DNA of 64,000 nucleotides from Yponomeuta sedellus (Eukaryota; Arthropoda; Insecta; Lepidoptera; Yponomeutidae): the NCBI GenBank assembly GCA_934045075.1, contig OW203736.1, positions 20,871,805 to 20,935,804 on the forward strand. Reading direction: 5' to 3'. How positions within the stretch are numbered: the stretch's first letter is position 1; every line of letters starts with the position of its first letter. The position numbers were made by a program, and so were the translations under genes. Positions 34,027 to 44,478 of this stretch are shown in pieces. Under the pieces are notes generated by a model that was not told the origin of the DNA, did no database searches, and saw nothing but the letters and a program-made list of their open reading frames with translations.

Positions 34027-34195
34027 TTACGTAATACAGAGAGTATTGTAAAGAGGTTCGAAATTTCACTGACGCCGGTGAGTAGCCCATTAGCTCAGTT
34101 GAAAAGAGCGCTATCACGGATTGCCAGAAGTCGCGGGTTCGAATCCCGGCATGGGTGGAATTTTTAGCCTCTAAATAAGTTTTTAAAAAGCTATT
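34027..34195 (+). repeat. SINE family S1
   Basis: 5' extension GTAATACAGAGAGTATTG, A box TTAGCTCAGTTGAAAAGAGC, B box GGTTCGAATCCCGG and the TTTAGCCTCTAAATA end. Confidence 0.85.
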
Positions 34196-34339
34196 ATATA
34201 CTTAAATTTTCTTCGTCTTACTAGACAGTGCCCGTGCAGCCATACACACACAGATCACACTCGTACGATTTGCTCCTACACTTTGCCGCGTAACCCAGTT
34301 TGAGCTAACAAAATACGCTCATTTAAATACGTTTGACGT

Positions 34340-34475
34340 TAAATTATAGTTTGGAGTCTTTTTGTCCATTTTTTCTTCAAAATTATCTAGATTTTGAAAT
34401 GGACACCTAATTTATTTTGTTACCTTCAATAAGACACAGTTTCTGTGTAATTTTTGTATAAAATACTTTGTTTTT
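34340..34475 (+). repeat. Dispersed repeat family C
   Basis: AGTTTGGAGTCTTTTTGTCC, ATTATCTAGATTTTGAAATG and GACACAGTTTCTGTG. Also at 21838, 39240 and 39830. Confidence 0.7.
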
Positions 34476-34828
34476 TTATTGTTTGTTTGTCACTTAACCA
34501 GAAACTACCTATAACTACCTCACATCTCCACACTACATCACCACAATCTGAGAAATCCGCTGACCCCATACATAAATTAAAAACCACAATTTTTCCCACG
34601 TTTACCTTATTTATAAGACCGCCAATTGTATAACATTACTTAGATTTAACAAATCACGGTTGTATTCTTTATTCTTTTTTCTGGTGCAGTAAAGTTCTCC
34701 CTATCTTTATATGTCTATTTATCGATTTAAGCCGAGTACGGTATTGTAAAAACTTAACTGTTTATCCTTAAAGAATAATATATAAGCATGCAACTGATTT
34801 AGAGAAATCTGTAAGCTTACATGTGACA

Positions 34829-35014
34829 TCTTCTATAATATAAAAATGAATCGCTGAATGTGTTGGTAAGCGCAAATATCTAGATCAGCTGAACCGATTT
34901 CGCTTATTCTTTTTTTAGAATATTCCTTGAAGTACGAGGATGGTTCTTACAGAGACAAAAACAAAAAAATAAGAATCGACTGTTAGGTAGTACGAAGTTC
35001 GCTGGGTCAGCTAG
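34829..35014 (+). mobile_element. Helitron-like non-autonomous element
   Basis: Starts TCTTCTATAATATAAAAATG after an A and ends TCGCTGGGTCAGCTAG before a T; 186 bp. Confidence 0.7.
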
Positions 35015-35218
35015 TTAAATATATAAGTAAATTGAAATTGACATAGTCTCAACCGCTTTGTTTTCATTTGTGGCGCTAGTGAGTTTTTTGGAGCCCCTTA
35101 ACATGTTACGCCCAGAGCGCTTCTCACATGATTCCAGGGTGTTTTGAGATAAGATAGATGGAAAAAGCGGAGAGTATTTTAGAATGTCAGATACCGACAC
35201 CTTAGTGTAAGAGAGCAG

Positions 35219-35300
35219 TGGTAGCCTAGTGGGCAGAACAATGGACTCGGAAACGAGAGACCCAGGTTCAATTTCCAGTGCCGGCGTGTACCAATGATTT
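35219..35300 (+). repeat. tRNA-like SINE head, family S4
   Basis: A box GTGGTAGCCTAGTGGGCAGA and B box GGTTCAATTTCC, without a proper acceptor stem. Confidence 0.6.
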
Positions 35301-35504
35301 TGTTTTCTAAGTTAAGTATATTAGAGAGAGAGAGAGATAGAGAGAAATAATTTATTCAACGGCACAATACTAAGAACATAACAAAACAGCGACAAATTCA
35401 CAAAACACATCAATATATATTAGTATATATATATAAGTCAAATTATAGTAGCAATACCACTCGCTAACGGTGAAGGAAGGAACACATCCTGAGGAAAGTC
35501 AGTG

Positions 35505-35680
35505 ACTTCTTCTTCAGGCTAAATGTAGTCCACTGCTGGACATAACCCTCCCCTAATGAGCGCCCTGTCTTCAGCTTGCCGCTTCCATCATCTGCCTGCA
35601 GTTTTTCGCTTACCGTCATCCCACCTGGTCGGAGGGCGTCCTACACTACGTTTGCCTAGTCGCGGTCTCCACTCAAGAAC
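35505..35680 (-). repeat. Dispersed repeat family B (partial)
   Basis: Inverted form of 21290-21480: AGTCCACTGCTGGACATAAC, CCCTAATGAGCGCCCTGTC and CAGCTTGCCGC. Confidence 0.7.
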
Positions 35681-35805
35681 GCGTGAGTGACTGAAGTGTT
35701 CAAATACCTCAGTGCTTAAAATTGCCAATCCGCGGCGGGCACGCACGCGTGGTAGATAAGAGACAAAGAGACATACCCTCTCTCTAAAAAATGCCTGTCG
35801 TCGTC

Positions 35806-35985
35806 GTCAGGCTATACTAGTCCACTGCTGGACACAGCCCTTCCCTAAAAAGCGCCACGTTGTGCTATCATAGGGGTAGTGCTCATAATCCCCACGCTGG
35901 GCATGCGGGTTGGGGATCGCAGTTCGGTGGAATTGTACTGCGGGGGGCGCTGCTGCCCACCCCGGTTTTGAAAAAATAACATGCC
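35806..35985 (-). repeat. Dispersed repeat family B
   Basis: TCCACTGCTGGACACAGCCC, AATCCCCACGCTGGGCATGC and GGTGGAATTGTACTGC; closely matches 58470-58735. Confidence 0.75.
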
Positions 35986-36044
35986 ACGAAAAAAATGCCT
36001 GTACTGCAGTGGAACGTTTACATGATACAAAAAAGAGTAAGAAA

Positions 36045-36125
36045 AGCATGTAATGTTACGCCTGTATTAGGGGTTAGGCAGAGACAAAGGTTTGCCGTTG
36101 GCCACAATACTGGCAAACCTCTTAG
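36045..36125 (-). repeat. LINE 3' fragment (decayed)
   Basis: ACGCCTGTATTAGGGG and TTAGGCAGAGACAAAGG match the inverted end of the fragments at 2405 and 21885. Confidence 0.5.
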
Positions 36126-36210
36126 TAGAAATAACCGTTCGGGCGCAGTTAAGGAATTAGTAGAAAAAAAGGGTTTTGTCTCGTTTACAGAACTAACAAT
36201 TTCATCAACA

Positions 36211-36450
36211 TGGCGACCTCGGTGGCGGCTTAGCTTGCTGACTGTAAAACCAAAAGTCTCGGATTCGATCCCCGGCCGGCTCAAACTAGGAAACGAACTT
36301 TTCTAATTTGTCTCGGGCCTTGGATGTTATCTATGTACTTATTGTATTAAATCTATCGTCGAGTTAGCACCTGTAACACAAGTATTTAGTTGTACTTAGT
36401 ATAGGGCTAACAAGATCTGTGTAACATGTCCATCAATATTTAAAAAAAAA
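36211..36450 (+). repeat. SINE family S2
   Basis: B box GATTCGATCCCCGG, body CGAACTTTTCTAATTTGTC and end AAGATCTGTGTAACATG. Confidence 0.85.
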
Positions 36451-36466
36451 CATAATTTTCAATGGA

Positions 36467-36715
36467 TCCCGCTGCTGGAGCACGGGTCTCTTCCTGCAGG
36501 AAAGTTAGGCCATACTCCATCACGGGGGCCAAGTCCAAGTCGGAGTGGAGGATTGTAAGGCAGTAGCAAGCCTTGCTGTCAGAAGTAGTCAAGCCGGCCG
36601 GCACCAACGGCTTAGCGTGCCTTGCGAAGCAAAAAAGCGCTTGGAAAAAATGCCACTAGCAGAAGTCACGGAATGATCACCCATACAGCACCTAACCGCG
36701 CCTGTTGTTCCACTA
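36467..36715 (+). repeat. Dispersed repeat family A
   Basis: CGCTGCTGGAGCACGGGTC, GGAAAGTTAGGCCATACTCC, GGCACCAACGGCTTAGCGTG and CGCGCCTGTTGTTCC. Confidence 0.75.
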
Positions 36716-37088
36716 ATTTTAAATGGATTAAATCTACATAACTTTTAAAACAAATGGCCCTTTGCTGAATTGAGAATTTCGCTAAGCAAATACTTAAATA
36801 TTGTCTCTTCGATTTTCTCGGAAAAGAGCGAGACAGAACGATTCATACGAGAAATCGGCCCAAAGTCATTTTCACATGAATAGACACGAATATCACTTCC
36901 ATTTATAACGCTACCCGTGCCTTTGCAAATCGATATCTTGTGCACACAAAGGGCATAGCGTGTACCTACCACTTTGACGGGATTTGCTTGCACAGACACC
37001 AGACCCATAGCAGCGATCTGGAGCCTACATTACGCGCACCAAATCCCGAACGATTCCAATCTTCGAACTGTCAAAATTCTATACAAAT

Positions 37089-37140
37089 AGCTCTCGCAAA
37101 GGGTTACTTAGAGAGTTTTTAGTAACCCTTTGCGAGAGCT
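37089..37140. repeat. Perfect hairpin
   Basis: 20-bp perfect arms (AGCTCTCGCAAAGGGTTACT and its complement) around a 12-nt loop. Confidence 0.9.
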
Positions 37141-37296
37141 TTTTATGAGCTATTTTGAGTTTCATTATTGTTTACAGTTTTTAGGCATATCAATCAATCA
37201 AATTATTTATTTCAACGTAAAGACATTCATGAACTAAAACTTTCGTAAGCACAACACATTGTAGACTTTTAGTCCGGATCTACTTACGGGTGTTGT

Positions 37297-37414
37297 TATA
37301 TCGGAAGAGTCCGACTAGGAGACGAGCAACCGACGACGCGAGCTCCGTCTCTGCTCACCATGATTAAGCTCTGCGAATCGGAGGGAAGCCTGGTCGGACT
37401 CTTCTTCCGATATA
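37297..37414. mobile_element. Small MITE or foldback
   Basis: Ends TATATCGGAAGAGTCCGAC and GTCGGACTCTTCTTCCGATA; 118 bp with a non-coding centre. Confidence 0.6.
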
Positions 37415-37529
37415 TGGCTACCTTTTAAAGTTACCGATATTTTTCCTGACCTACTTAAAATTTTCATAAATTTTACATATTCTGACTGTCAAATTCCATA
37501 AAAAAAATCTTTCGCTAAGTGCCACTACC

Positions 37530-37765
37530 GATTCGTCTATGGCCATACTCTACACGGGGACCAAGTCCGAGTTGGTGGAGGTTTGTAAGACAGTCGCGGG
37601 TCTTACTGCCAGAAGTTGTCAAGCCGCCCATAAGGGTTCTGACATGGCTTAACGACTGCCGGTATATAACAGCCGGTGCCTTGGAAAGCACGGAAGCGCT
37701 CGGAAAAATGCCACTAGCGGTAGTCACGGGATGGTCACCTATCTAGCACCTGATAGTGATTGATT
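37530..37765 (+). repeat. Dispersed repeat family A
   Basis: GGCCATACTCTACACGGGGA, GTCGCGGGTCTTACTG, ACATGGCTTAACGACTGCC and GGTAGTCACGGGATGGTCAC. Confidence 0.75.
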
Positions 37766-38405
37766 CCAATTTCTCGGTTCGACTAGGCCGCGCGCGCTTC
37801 ACTATAATTGGGCCACGAGCGCTTCGGCAGCTCACGACAGATAGTACCGAGCATTATTATAAATCGCTTGACCATCCAGCAAAGCCACAAAACACAATGT
37901 GACACTCCCACAAACGGGGACAAACCTCGTGGACGCAGTTTACGAGTTATCGACAAGGAACGTTGGAACTAGAAGTGGTAACTTACAGAACGTCGGGATC
38001 ACGGTAGGCGTGATTGTACCGGTGCACCGGTATGAAGTTAAAAAATGTAAAGTTAATGAAGTAAGTTTACATATACTTTTCAGTTTCATTTTCATTAACT
38101 TTTCATTTAAAATGTAAAATTAAACGAGTGAATGTCCGTGCACATACCTACAGATTTTATTGTATTATTTCTTTATTTCGGATAAATAACAATCCATGGG
38201 TTGTAAGTAAAATGACAATCAGTATTAAAACTAAATATGTTAATGAGATCACATGCCATACATAAATTCTAAATTAATATATTAAATATTAATTTAGAAT
38301 TTATTTTATTTAAATTAGAATGTTTTAGGTTTAGTTCCATTTTTATCATTAATTATTATTATATATTAAATTATTAAATTAAATAATATAAAATCACCCG
38401 GGACC
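37766..38405. other. AT-rich stretch without genes
   Basis: Includes a short AT palindrome at about 38260-38310 (TAAATTCTAAATTAATAT and its complement). Confidence 0.4.
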
Positions 38406-38485
38406 ACGGCACCTAAAAAAGTGGCGAAACGTCGGAAAATTGTAAAAATGTAATAAACGAGCATAAATCCGTGTAAAAACAGTTT
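38406..38485 (+). repeat. Dispersed repeat family D
   Basis: GTGGCGAAACGTCGGAAAA, GTAATAAACGAGCA and CCGTGTAAAAACAGTTTT. The second copy is at 39118-39215. Confidence 0.65.
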
Positions 38486-38937
38486 TAATTATATTAAATT
38501 AAATTTAAAAATAAATTTAAAAATTTAGAAATTTAAAATGTTGGAGTTGAAATTAAAATTTTAATTTTTAAGTTCAACTTCAAACTTTTACTTTGGTTTA
38601 CTATGGTACTTCTGGACCTCATTATTATTTGTTATCGGCGCACTTAATGTCGTGGAAACAATATAGATTTTTATTATTTCGTGTCCATTGTCGTTGGCCT
38701 GTTTATTGCTGACCGCCCTCGTTTATAGTTCGGCGCTCTTCGATAAAGGAGCTTTTTATTCTTTTAGGCTTTTGATTGCAACTTTGATAGTTACATAGGC
38801 GCTATGTGGTGCTAACTAGTGCTACCAATTGAATAAAAATCATAAGTGATTGAAACGCAATTCAAAAAATGTGTTAAGTACACTTTGTGCCAACAGGGTA
38901 TCAAAGGTATAACATAAAGGATTGTTCAGATGACAAT

Positions 38938-39030
38938 CCGGACTTGGCCCCCGTGGTGGAGTAGGTATGGCCTAACCTTCCTGCGATGCAGGTAGAGACC
39001 CGTGCCCTAGCAGTGGGGACATACAAGGGT
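38938..39030 (-). repeat. Dispersed repeat family A (fragment)
   Basis: GGACTTGGCCCCCGTGGTGG, CCTAACCTTCCTGCGATGCA and GTAGAGACCCGTGCCC. Confidence 0.7.
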
Positions 39031-39117
39031 TGATAACAAAGATGACAATGATGTCTGCAATTAGAGCCAGTACAATTCATGTGTTTCATGTTTTATAATA
39101 ATTATTTAAACTCCGTT

Positions 39118-39215
39118 AACGGCACCTGAAAGAGTGCCGAAACGTCGGAAATAAAAATAAATAAAAATGTAAAATAAACAAGTAAAATCCGTATAAAAAC
39201 AGTTTTTAATTAACC
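39118..39215 (+). repeat. Dispersed repeat family D
   Basis: GTGCCGAAACGTCGGAAAT, GTAAAATAAACAAGT and CCGTATAAAAACAGTTTT. Confidence 0.65.
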
Positions 39216-39239
39216 CTGTTAATTAAGGACTTTGAAAAG

Positions 39240-39345
39240 ACTAAGTTTGCGGTTTTTTTGTCCATATTTTGTCCAAAATGATCTAGATTTTGAAATGGAC
39301 ACCTAGTTTGACTTTTGAATAAAACCTTTTTATTTTATTCCATTT
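39240..39345 (+). repeat. Dispersed repeat family C
   Basis: CTAAGTTTGCGG, CCAAAATGATCTAGATTTTG and ATGGACACCTAGTTTGAC. Confidence 0.65.
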
Positions 39346-39829
39346 TCAAAAAGTGACCATCATAAATCTTATCAACTGTGAAACCATTTTAAATTGGAAT
39401 CTTTCAAAAGTTTCTTACTTAGGCCTCTTGGTAGGGCCTTCGTGCTTAAGTAGCAATCGCGAAGAGGCATCCGAAGACATCTAAGGTATAAAATTTATTT
39501 TCCTCACAACAACTTCGTTCATGATTAGCGAGTGGTACCTATTGCTACATCAAATTAAAAAACACGTTATTGCCATTGCCAATTCACCTTTACTGATGAA
39601 TTGGCAATAAAAATGTAATTTGTGGCTTATCACGTGTCAACTGCACTCAATAAGGAAGTAAAGAACGATTCCGTTTTCCTATAGCCGTTTCGCAAGCACC
39701 ATGGTTATAGACTTATATTAGTTACAAATTATATTCGGCGGTTCCAATCGGGATTATTTGTAGGGTACAAAGTACCTAATTACCTTAATTCCGTAGTTAA
39801 CGTAGTTAGTTAGTTAGGCACTTTGTTAA

Positions 39830-39925
39830 GACTATGTTTAGAGGTTTTGAAATGGACACTTATTTTATTTTGTAACATTCATTAAATCACAGTTTCTGTG
39901 AAATTTTCAATAAAATACTTTGTTT
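39830..39925 (+). repeat. Dispersed repeat family C (3' half)
   Basis: TTTTGAAATGGACAC and CACAGTTTCTGTGAAATTTT, then AATAAAATACTTTG. Confidence 0.6.
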
Positions 39926-40369
39926 CCAACATACCTAATAAAATAACTATATACCTACTACCTATGAGTGTCAGAGTCACTAAAAATTACATTATTGCTT
40001 GCCATACGTCTCAAAGTCCCAAAATATTTATCGGGAGTCCAAAAATACACGTCGACCGATCAAAAATTAAAAACGACCCGTGTAACACGCAAACTTTTCC
40101 TTTTAATCACCCAGCGCCTGCGGGAAACACACGAGCAATTTCATCGCGGCCGCTATTATTTGCCATCTTATTATTATCAGGCACTCGTTAGAGGGGAGGA
40201 GGGCTATTAATTTCGCTGGTGGCACAAACAATGCTCGCACCCGCGACACTGATTGGGAAAGTTGCTCTTTTGATCAAACTTGTCGCTATCGCCTTGCCCC
40301 ATATTAATTTCGCTTCCTCTCCTCTTCCTAGGTAGGTATGTGGCGCAGTGTCTTGTCGTATGGCCCGGG

Positions 40370-40510
40370 AGTAGGATGTTATTGGGCATTCTGGACCAGC
40401 TTCCATTCGTTTGAGCTCACGACGCACCGCGCCGGTTGGCGCGGCTTGTCGTTCACTCAAACTCATTACATCTGTTCCAGAATACCCAATAATATTGATT
40501 GATTCTGAAT
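40370..40510 (+). repeat. Left terminal inverted repeat of the Polinton
   Basis: About 140 bp matching the right end in inverse with few differences. Bases 40380-40493 are also a near-palindrome: arms TTATTGGGCATTCTGGA and TCCAGAATACCCAATAA on the outside and CCGCGCC/GGCGCGG at the centre with a GGTT loop. Confidence 0.9.
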
Positions 40511-40624
40511 TTTACTTGCGGCAGGAAATGAAATGATGTTAGTAACACAGATAAATACTGAAGTTTAATCGTGATGATCGCATTTCAGTAATGAGGACAT
40601 CACTGGTAACATATTTCTCCAAAA

Positions 40625-41314
40625 ATGAAATTTGTTAAACAACCTACATCACTAAATCTTGAGAATATTGATGTAGGATCTGAAAAAAATACATATCGTC
40701 ACGGAAAGCTATTACCAAACACCATCCGTTGTATAGTTTGCGGACCGTCTAACTGCGGAAAAACAAACTTAGTCCTTGGGTTACTTTTACATCCTAATGG
40801 TTTACATTTCCGTAACGTGTACGTTTATTCGAAAACGTTGTATCAACCAAAATACATATTTTTAGAGAAGGTAATGAATCTCGTTCCAGGAATACGTTAT
40901 TATAAATATCGCGATAACAAAGAAGTCTTAAATCCAAGCTTAGCGTCTCAAAATTCTGTCATTATTTTCGACGATGTTGCCTGTGAAAATCAAAATAACA
41001 TTCGTGATTACTTTGCCATGGGTAGACATAAAAATATAGACTGTTTTTATTTGAACCAAACTTATAGCAAAGTCCCAAAACAACTGGTTCGCGACAATGC
41101 AAATCTACTCATCATATTCAAACAGGATGATATTAACTTACGTCATATTTATGATGAACATGTGAACACTGATATGCCTTGGCATCAATTTCGCGAACTT
41201 TGTTCACAAGTTTGGAAAGATACATTTAGCTATTTAGTGATTAATAAAGACTGTCAAAGAAATAACGGATGCTACAGAATGAAATTCGACACCTTTATTA
41301 CTTTCGACGAGTGA
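40625..41314 (+). CDS. FtsK/HerA-type genome-packaging ATPase
   Basis: 229 residues from ATG 40625, 115 bp inside the left repeat. Walker A is CGPSNCGKTNL (about residues 38-48) and Walker B is SVIIFDDVAC (about 111-120). A downstream RHKNIDCFYLNQTYSKVP segment is typical of the A32-like packaging ATPases of Polintons and adenovirus-like viruses. By family role it would pump DNA into a preformed capsid. The length is usual for the family and no break is seen. Confidence 0.9.
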   Translation: MKFVKQPTSLNLENIDVGSEKNTYRHGKLLPNTIRCIVCGPSNCGKTNLVLGLLLHPNGLHFRNVYVYSKTLYQPKYIFLEKVMNLVPGIRYYKYRDNKEVLNPSLASQNSVIIFDDVACENQNNIRDYFAMGRHKNIDCFYLNQTYSKVPKQLVRDNANLLIIFKQDDINLRHIYDEHVNTDMPWHQFRELCSQVWKDTFSYLVINKDCQRNNGCYRMKFDTFITFDE

Positions 41315-41395
41315 GATACATAAATGCCGTTTTTTTTAAATCAGAAGCCACTTTCTTATCTTCTTTATATGCGAGTAGTTGTAAAATAAGAAAAA

Positions 41396-42340
41396 ATGTG
41401 TGATGAAAAATCAATTAAACAACAAATAATTAAGTCTGCTGAGGCTGTTAAAAAGAAGGTTCAAAACATGAAAAATACTAAAATGGATTCTGAGTTGGCA
41501 TTAGAAACTATGTTCAAACCAGTAACAGATCCACTTAAACAGCTAACGAGAACCCCGTATCAAGAACAGTTAAGTAATGAAGATGTTGATTCGCTTGAAC
41601 ATTTAGCACGACAGTCTACACCTACGAAGAAACGAAAATTTTCTGAAATTAGCTCTTCAAGGGAATCACTCCAAGAGGTATCGAATGCTAGTAACAGCGA
41701 TGATAACATAAGTGACTCTGAACTGAATCAAAGTCTTAGAAATAACATGAGTGACATATTTTTTGAAACAAATTCGGATGGTGCTTCAACACCAAATGCA
41801 AAGTCTTTATCGTCATGGTCTTTATCATCAGAAGTATTCAAAGATGTACCTTATGGAATTAGATTGGAAAATGGAAAACCTATGATAGGATCAGCACCGC
41901 TCTCCATAACTAATGATGCATTTGAAATAGCAGGTCATTCGTATGTCAAAACTAATGGACTCAGTGAATTACTTTACAAAAAAAATCCTGATCTAAACAT
42001 TATCACTGAAGATGATAAAAGGAATTATAAATTTATACTAATAAGCACAAACGCTCATCGACGTAAATATGATCCCAATCAACCAATCAATAGCAACAGA
42101 GGATTTAAGTATTTACAAATTGTAAAACCCTTATTATGTTCCGCCAATGTTTCCAAAGGAAAGGGTTTATCATTGCTTAAAAAAGTTGATAACAAAGTAG
42201 ATTACATTTTTTGGAATGATCCAAACGAATTAGTTGAAACATTGAAATTATTAATAGCTTCGAAAGATGCCGGTAATACTGGCTTAGATGATGAAATTGT
42301 ATCAGTTTTAACAGAACTGAAAAAACGTGGTGTGATATAA
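41396..42340 (+). CDS. Conserved Polinton protein, putative virion-associated (unknown function)
   Basis: 314 residues. The N-terminal 130 residues are Lys/Ser-rich and look disordered. The C-terminal half is compact: GIRLENGKPMIGSAPLSI, HSYVKTNGLSELLYKKNP, a TNAHRRKY motif (about 218-225) and FKYLQIVKPLL. I remember proteins with this GI....G...IG / GL.ELL..K.P / TNA.RR layout next to PLA2 and hexon genes in insect Polinton/adintovirus loci. The role is not established; a core or scaffolding protein is possible. The frame is intact and followed by a short AT-rich gap. Confidence 0.7.
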   Translation: MCDEKSIKQQIIKSAEAVKKKVQNMKNTKMDSELALETMFKPVTDPLKQLTRTPYQEQLSNEDVDSLEHLARQSTPTKKRKFSEISSSRESLQEVSNASNSDDNISDSELNQSLRNNMSDIFFETNSDGASTPNAKSLSSWSLSSEVFKDVPYGIRLENGKPMIGSAPLSITNDAFEIAGHSYVKTNGLSELLYKKNPDLNIITEDDKRNYKFILISTNAHRRKYDPNQPINSNRGFKYLQIVKPLLCSANVSKGKGLSLLKKVDNKVDYIFWNDPNELVETLKLLIASKDAGNTGLDDEIVSVLTELKKRGVI

Positions 42341-42408
42341 AATGAATAAATACTTATGTAATCTATATTTTATTTTATTTCTACTCTAACCTTCACACTA
42401 TTTACAAG

Positions 42409-42771
42409 ATGAATATAGATAAATTTGGACATCATGTTCATAAAAGACTGCGTGTGTCAGATCCATTAAATTTGGTTCCTATAAACACAGGGCTAAGTAA
42501 AAATGAGTCAGGAGTTTACGACTTAAAACAATGTATATTGAGAGGATTACCGTTAGCTGTAGCAGCAGATGAAGCTGTTAGCAAGGAGTATGTAGAAAAA
42601 AACAATAAATTATATTGTAAAAAACAAGATTTCATTAATGAACTTAAAAGTATAAAAACTCAAATACAACTGCTACAGAAACAGTTAGATGAGAAGTGTT
42701 CAAAGGTAGAAGCGAGTAATATTATTAAAGATCATATAGTAGCACTCAGAGACTCATCGAAACCAGCATGA
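42409..42771 (+). CDS. Small fibre-like protein
   Basis: 120 residues. It begins NIDKFGHHVHKRLR. A central YDLKQCILRGLPLAVAADEA, then VSKEYVE, resembles the 'L..l..P....DAv.K.YVd' repeat of phage and virus tail-fibre proteins. A heptad-like C-terminal half (INELKSIKTQIQLLQKQLDE) is probably a coiled coil. It may be a trimeric fibre or spike. The stop overlaps the next start by ATGA at 42768-42771. Confidence 0.6.
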   Translation: MNIDKFGHHVHKRLRVSDPLNLVPINTGLSKNESGVYDLKQCILRGLPLAVAADEAVSKEYVEKNNKLYCKKQDFINELKSIKTQIQLLQKQLDEKCSKVEASNIIKDHIVALRDSSKPA

Positions 42772-43700
42772 GCAAACAATCTGTTGTAAATGAAATCCAT
42801 AAAGCAGCTAGAAGAAATTTCCCACGTCGTTCTGTTATTTTAAAAGGGATTGATGATTTATGGCAAGCCGATTTGATTGATATGCAAAACTATCAGAAGG
42901 TTAACAAAGGATTCAAATTTATTTTAGTAGTCATCGATGCTTTTTCTAAATACGCATGGATCGCTCCATTAAAGAATAAAACAAAAACTGAGGTGTCTCT
43001 AGCGTTTGATAAGGTTTTACAAGAAGGCCGATCACCTGCTAATTTACAAACCGACAAGGGTACCGAATTTCACAATGACGTTTTTCAGAAGCTTACGAAC
43101 CGATGGAAAATAAATCATTATTCAACTTATTCAACAAAAAAAGCGTCTATAGTAGAAAGATTAATAAGAACTTTGAAGAGCAAGTTGTTTAAACATTTTA
43201 GCTTGTTTGGAAATTATAAGTGGATTGGAGAACCTTTATGTGATATAGTTAAGAGCTATAATAATACTATGCATCGCACTACAAAACATATGCCGTCTGA
43301 AATAAACAAGTTAAATGAATCACTCGTTGCATGTAATATAAACAAATCACAACCTTCCTTACCTGCAAAGAAAATTAAATTTCGTGTTGGAGACTTTGTC
43401 CGTATCAGCAAGCACAAAGGAGATTTTCAAAAAGGATATACACCAAACTGGTCTACCGAATTATTCACTGTTGTAAAAGTAATAAAATCTATACCCACAA
43501 CATATTACATACGAGATCAACATTGTATACCAATAAAAGGTTGTTTTTACGAACACGAACTGCAAAAAACTAGCTGTCCCAATATTTATTTAGTTGAGAA
43601 GGTAATTAAAAAAAAGGGAAACAAATATCTTGTTAAATGGCTCGGCTTAGGTCAAGAGGAAAATAGTTGGATTAATAAAAGTGCTATAATAAAGCATTGA
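42768..43700 (+). CDS. Polinton integrase (RVE) with C-terminal chromodomain
   Basis: 310 residues. It would cut and join element ends to host DNA. Catalytic D,D,E: QADLIDMQ (D about residue 36), LQTDKGTEF (D about 94) and ASIVERLIRTLKS (E about 130). The core is followed by an SH3-like FRVGDFVRISKHKG and a chromodomain (YLVEKVIKKK, KYLVKWLGLGQEENSW) that may read histone marks. Similar c-integrases are the hallmark of Mavericks/Polintons. No N-terminal zinc finger is seen. The frame is intact and overlaps the fibre-like gene by 4 nt. Confidence 0.93.
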   Translation: MSKQSVVNEIHKAARRNFPRRSVILKGIDDLWQADLIDMQNYQKVNKGFKFILVVIDAFSKYAWIAPLKNKTKTEVSLAFDKVLQEGRSPANLQTDKGTEFHNDVFQKLTNRWKINHYSTYSTKKASIVERLIRTLKSKLFKHFSLFGNYKWIGEPLCDIVKSYNNTMHRTTKHMPSEINKLNESLVACNINKSQPSLPAKKIKFRVGDFVRISKHKGDFQKGYTPNWSTELFTVVKVIKSIPTTYYIRDQHCIPIKGCFYEHELQKTSCPNIYLVEKVIKKKGNKYLVKWLGLGQEENSWINKSAIIKH

Positions 43701-43749
43701 AGTATATTACTACAGATTAGTTAACTTATTTTTCATTACATCGTTAGTT

Positions 43750-44478
43750 ATGAAAGGGAAAGGACTTCTCAATACTTTAATCAATAATTTACCAATAGAG
43801 TTACACTTACCAGGCTACAACTACTGCGGTCCAGGTACTCGATTACAAGAACGTTTGCAAAGAGGCGATAAAGGCATAAACCCTTTGGACAGCGCTTGTA
43901 TGCTGCACGACATAGCTTATTCAAAGTATTCAAGTTTAGAAGATCGGCATAAGGCTGACTTAGAGCTAAGAAAGATGGCAAAGCAACGATTAAAATCAGA
44001 AGATGCTAGCAGAGGTGAAAAAGTTGCATCATGGTTGGTGAATAAAGTAATGAAAGCAAAAATTAAATCGGGTGCTGGAATTAAATCATTCAAAACTTCT
44101 ATGGCTAAATTAAAATCGCATCTGAAAAAAAAGAAACCTAAAAATATTCAAGATGCTATTCAGTTTGCATACTTAGCAGCAAAAAAAATATTTCATAAGA
44201 AAAATAATATGAAGCTGCCAAGAATTATTCCCATCCCTAAAACTGGAGGAATACTTCCACTCATTCCTATTTTTGCTGGTCTATCAGCATTGGGTTCTTT
44301 AGCTGGAGGTATTGGTGGAATAGCAAAAGCAGTTAATGATTACAAGTCAGCCCAAAAAAATCTTTCTGAATCCGTGCGTCACAATAAAATGATGGAATCG
44401 ATCTCCTTAGGCAAAGGTTTATACATCAAACCATACAAGACAGGTAAGGGATTGTGCGTACATTCTTCAAAAAACTAG
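43750..44478 (+). CDS. Capsid-associated protein with parvovirus-type phospholipase A2 domain
   Basis: 242 residues. N-terminal PLA2 domain: LPGYNYCGPGTRLQERL (Ca-binding loop YNYCGPG, about residues 24-30) and LDSACMLHDIAYSK with the catalytic HD pair (about 55-56). Such domains help parvoviruses leave endosomes; adintoviruses and Polintons carry relatives. After a Lys-rich middle comes a hydrophobic Gly-rich stretch (LPLIPIFAGLSALGSLAGG) and repeated GKGL motifs near both ends, which resemble adenain cleavage sites. The frame ends AAA-AAC-TAG at 44476-44478 on a slippery heptamer, with the protease frame directly overlapping. Confidence 0.88.
   Translation: MKGKGLLNTLINNLPIELHLPGYNYCGPGTRLQERLQRGDKGINPLDSACMLHDIAYSKYSSLEDRHKADLELRKMAKQRLKSEDASRGEKVASWLVNKVMKAKIKSGAGIKSFKTSMAKLKSHLKKKKPKNIQDAIQFAYLAAKKIFHKKNNMKLPRIIPIPKTGGILPLIPIFAGLSALGSLAGGIGGIAKAVNDYKSAQKNLSESVRHNKMMESISLGKGLYIKPYKTGKGLCVHSSKN

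Noticed and set aside
40188..40466. 92-codon minus-strand frame over the left Polinton end
   Set aside because: Crosses the insertion site; the part inside the repeat is mirrored at 51981-52169, so it is only the repeat translated.
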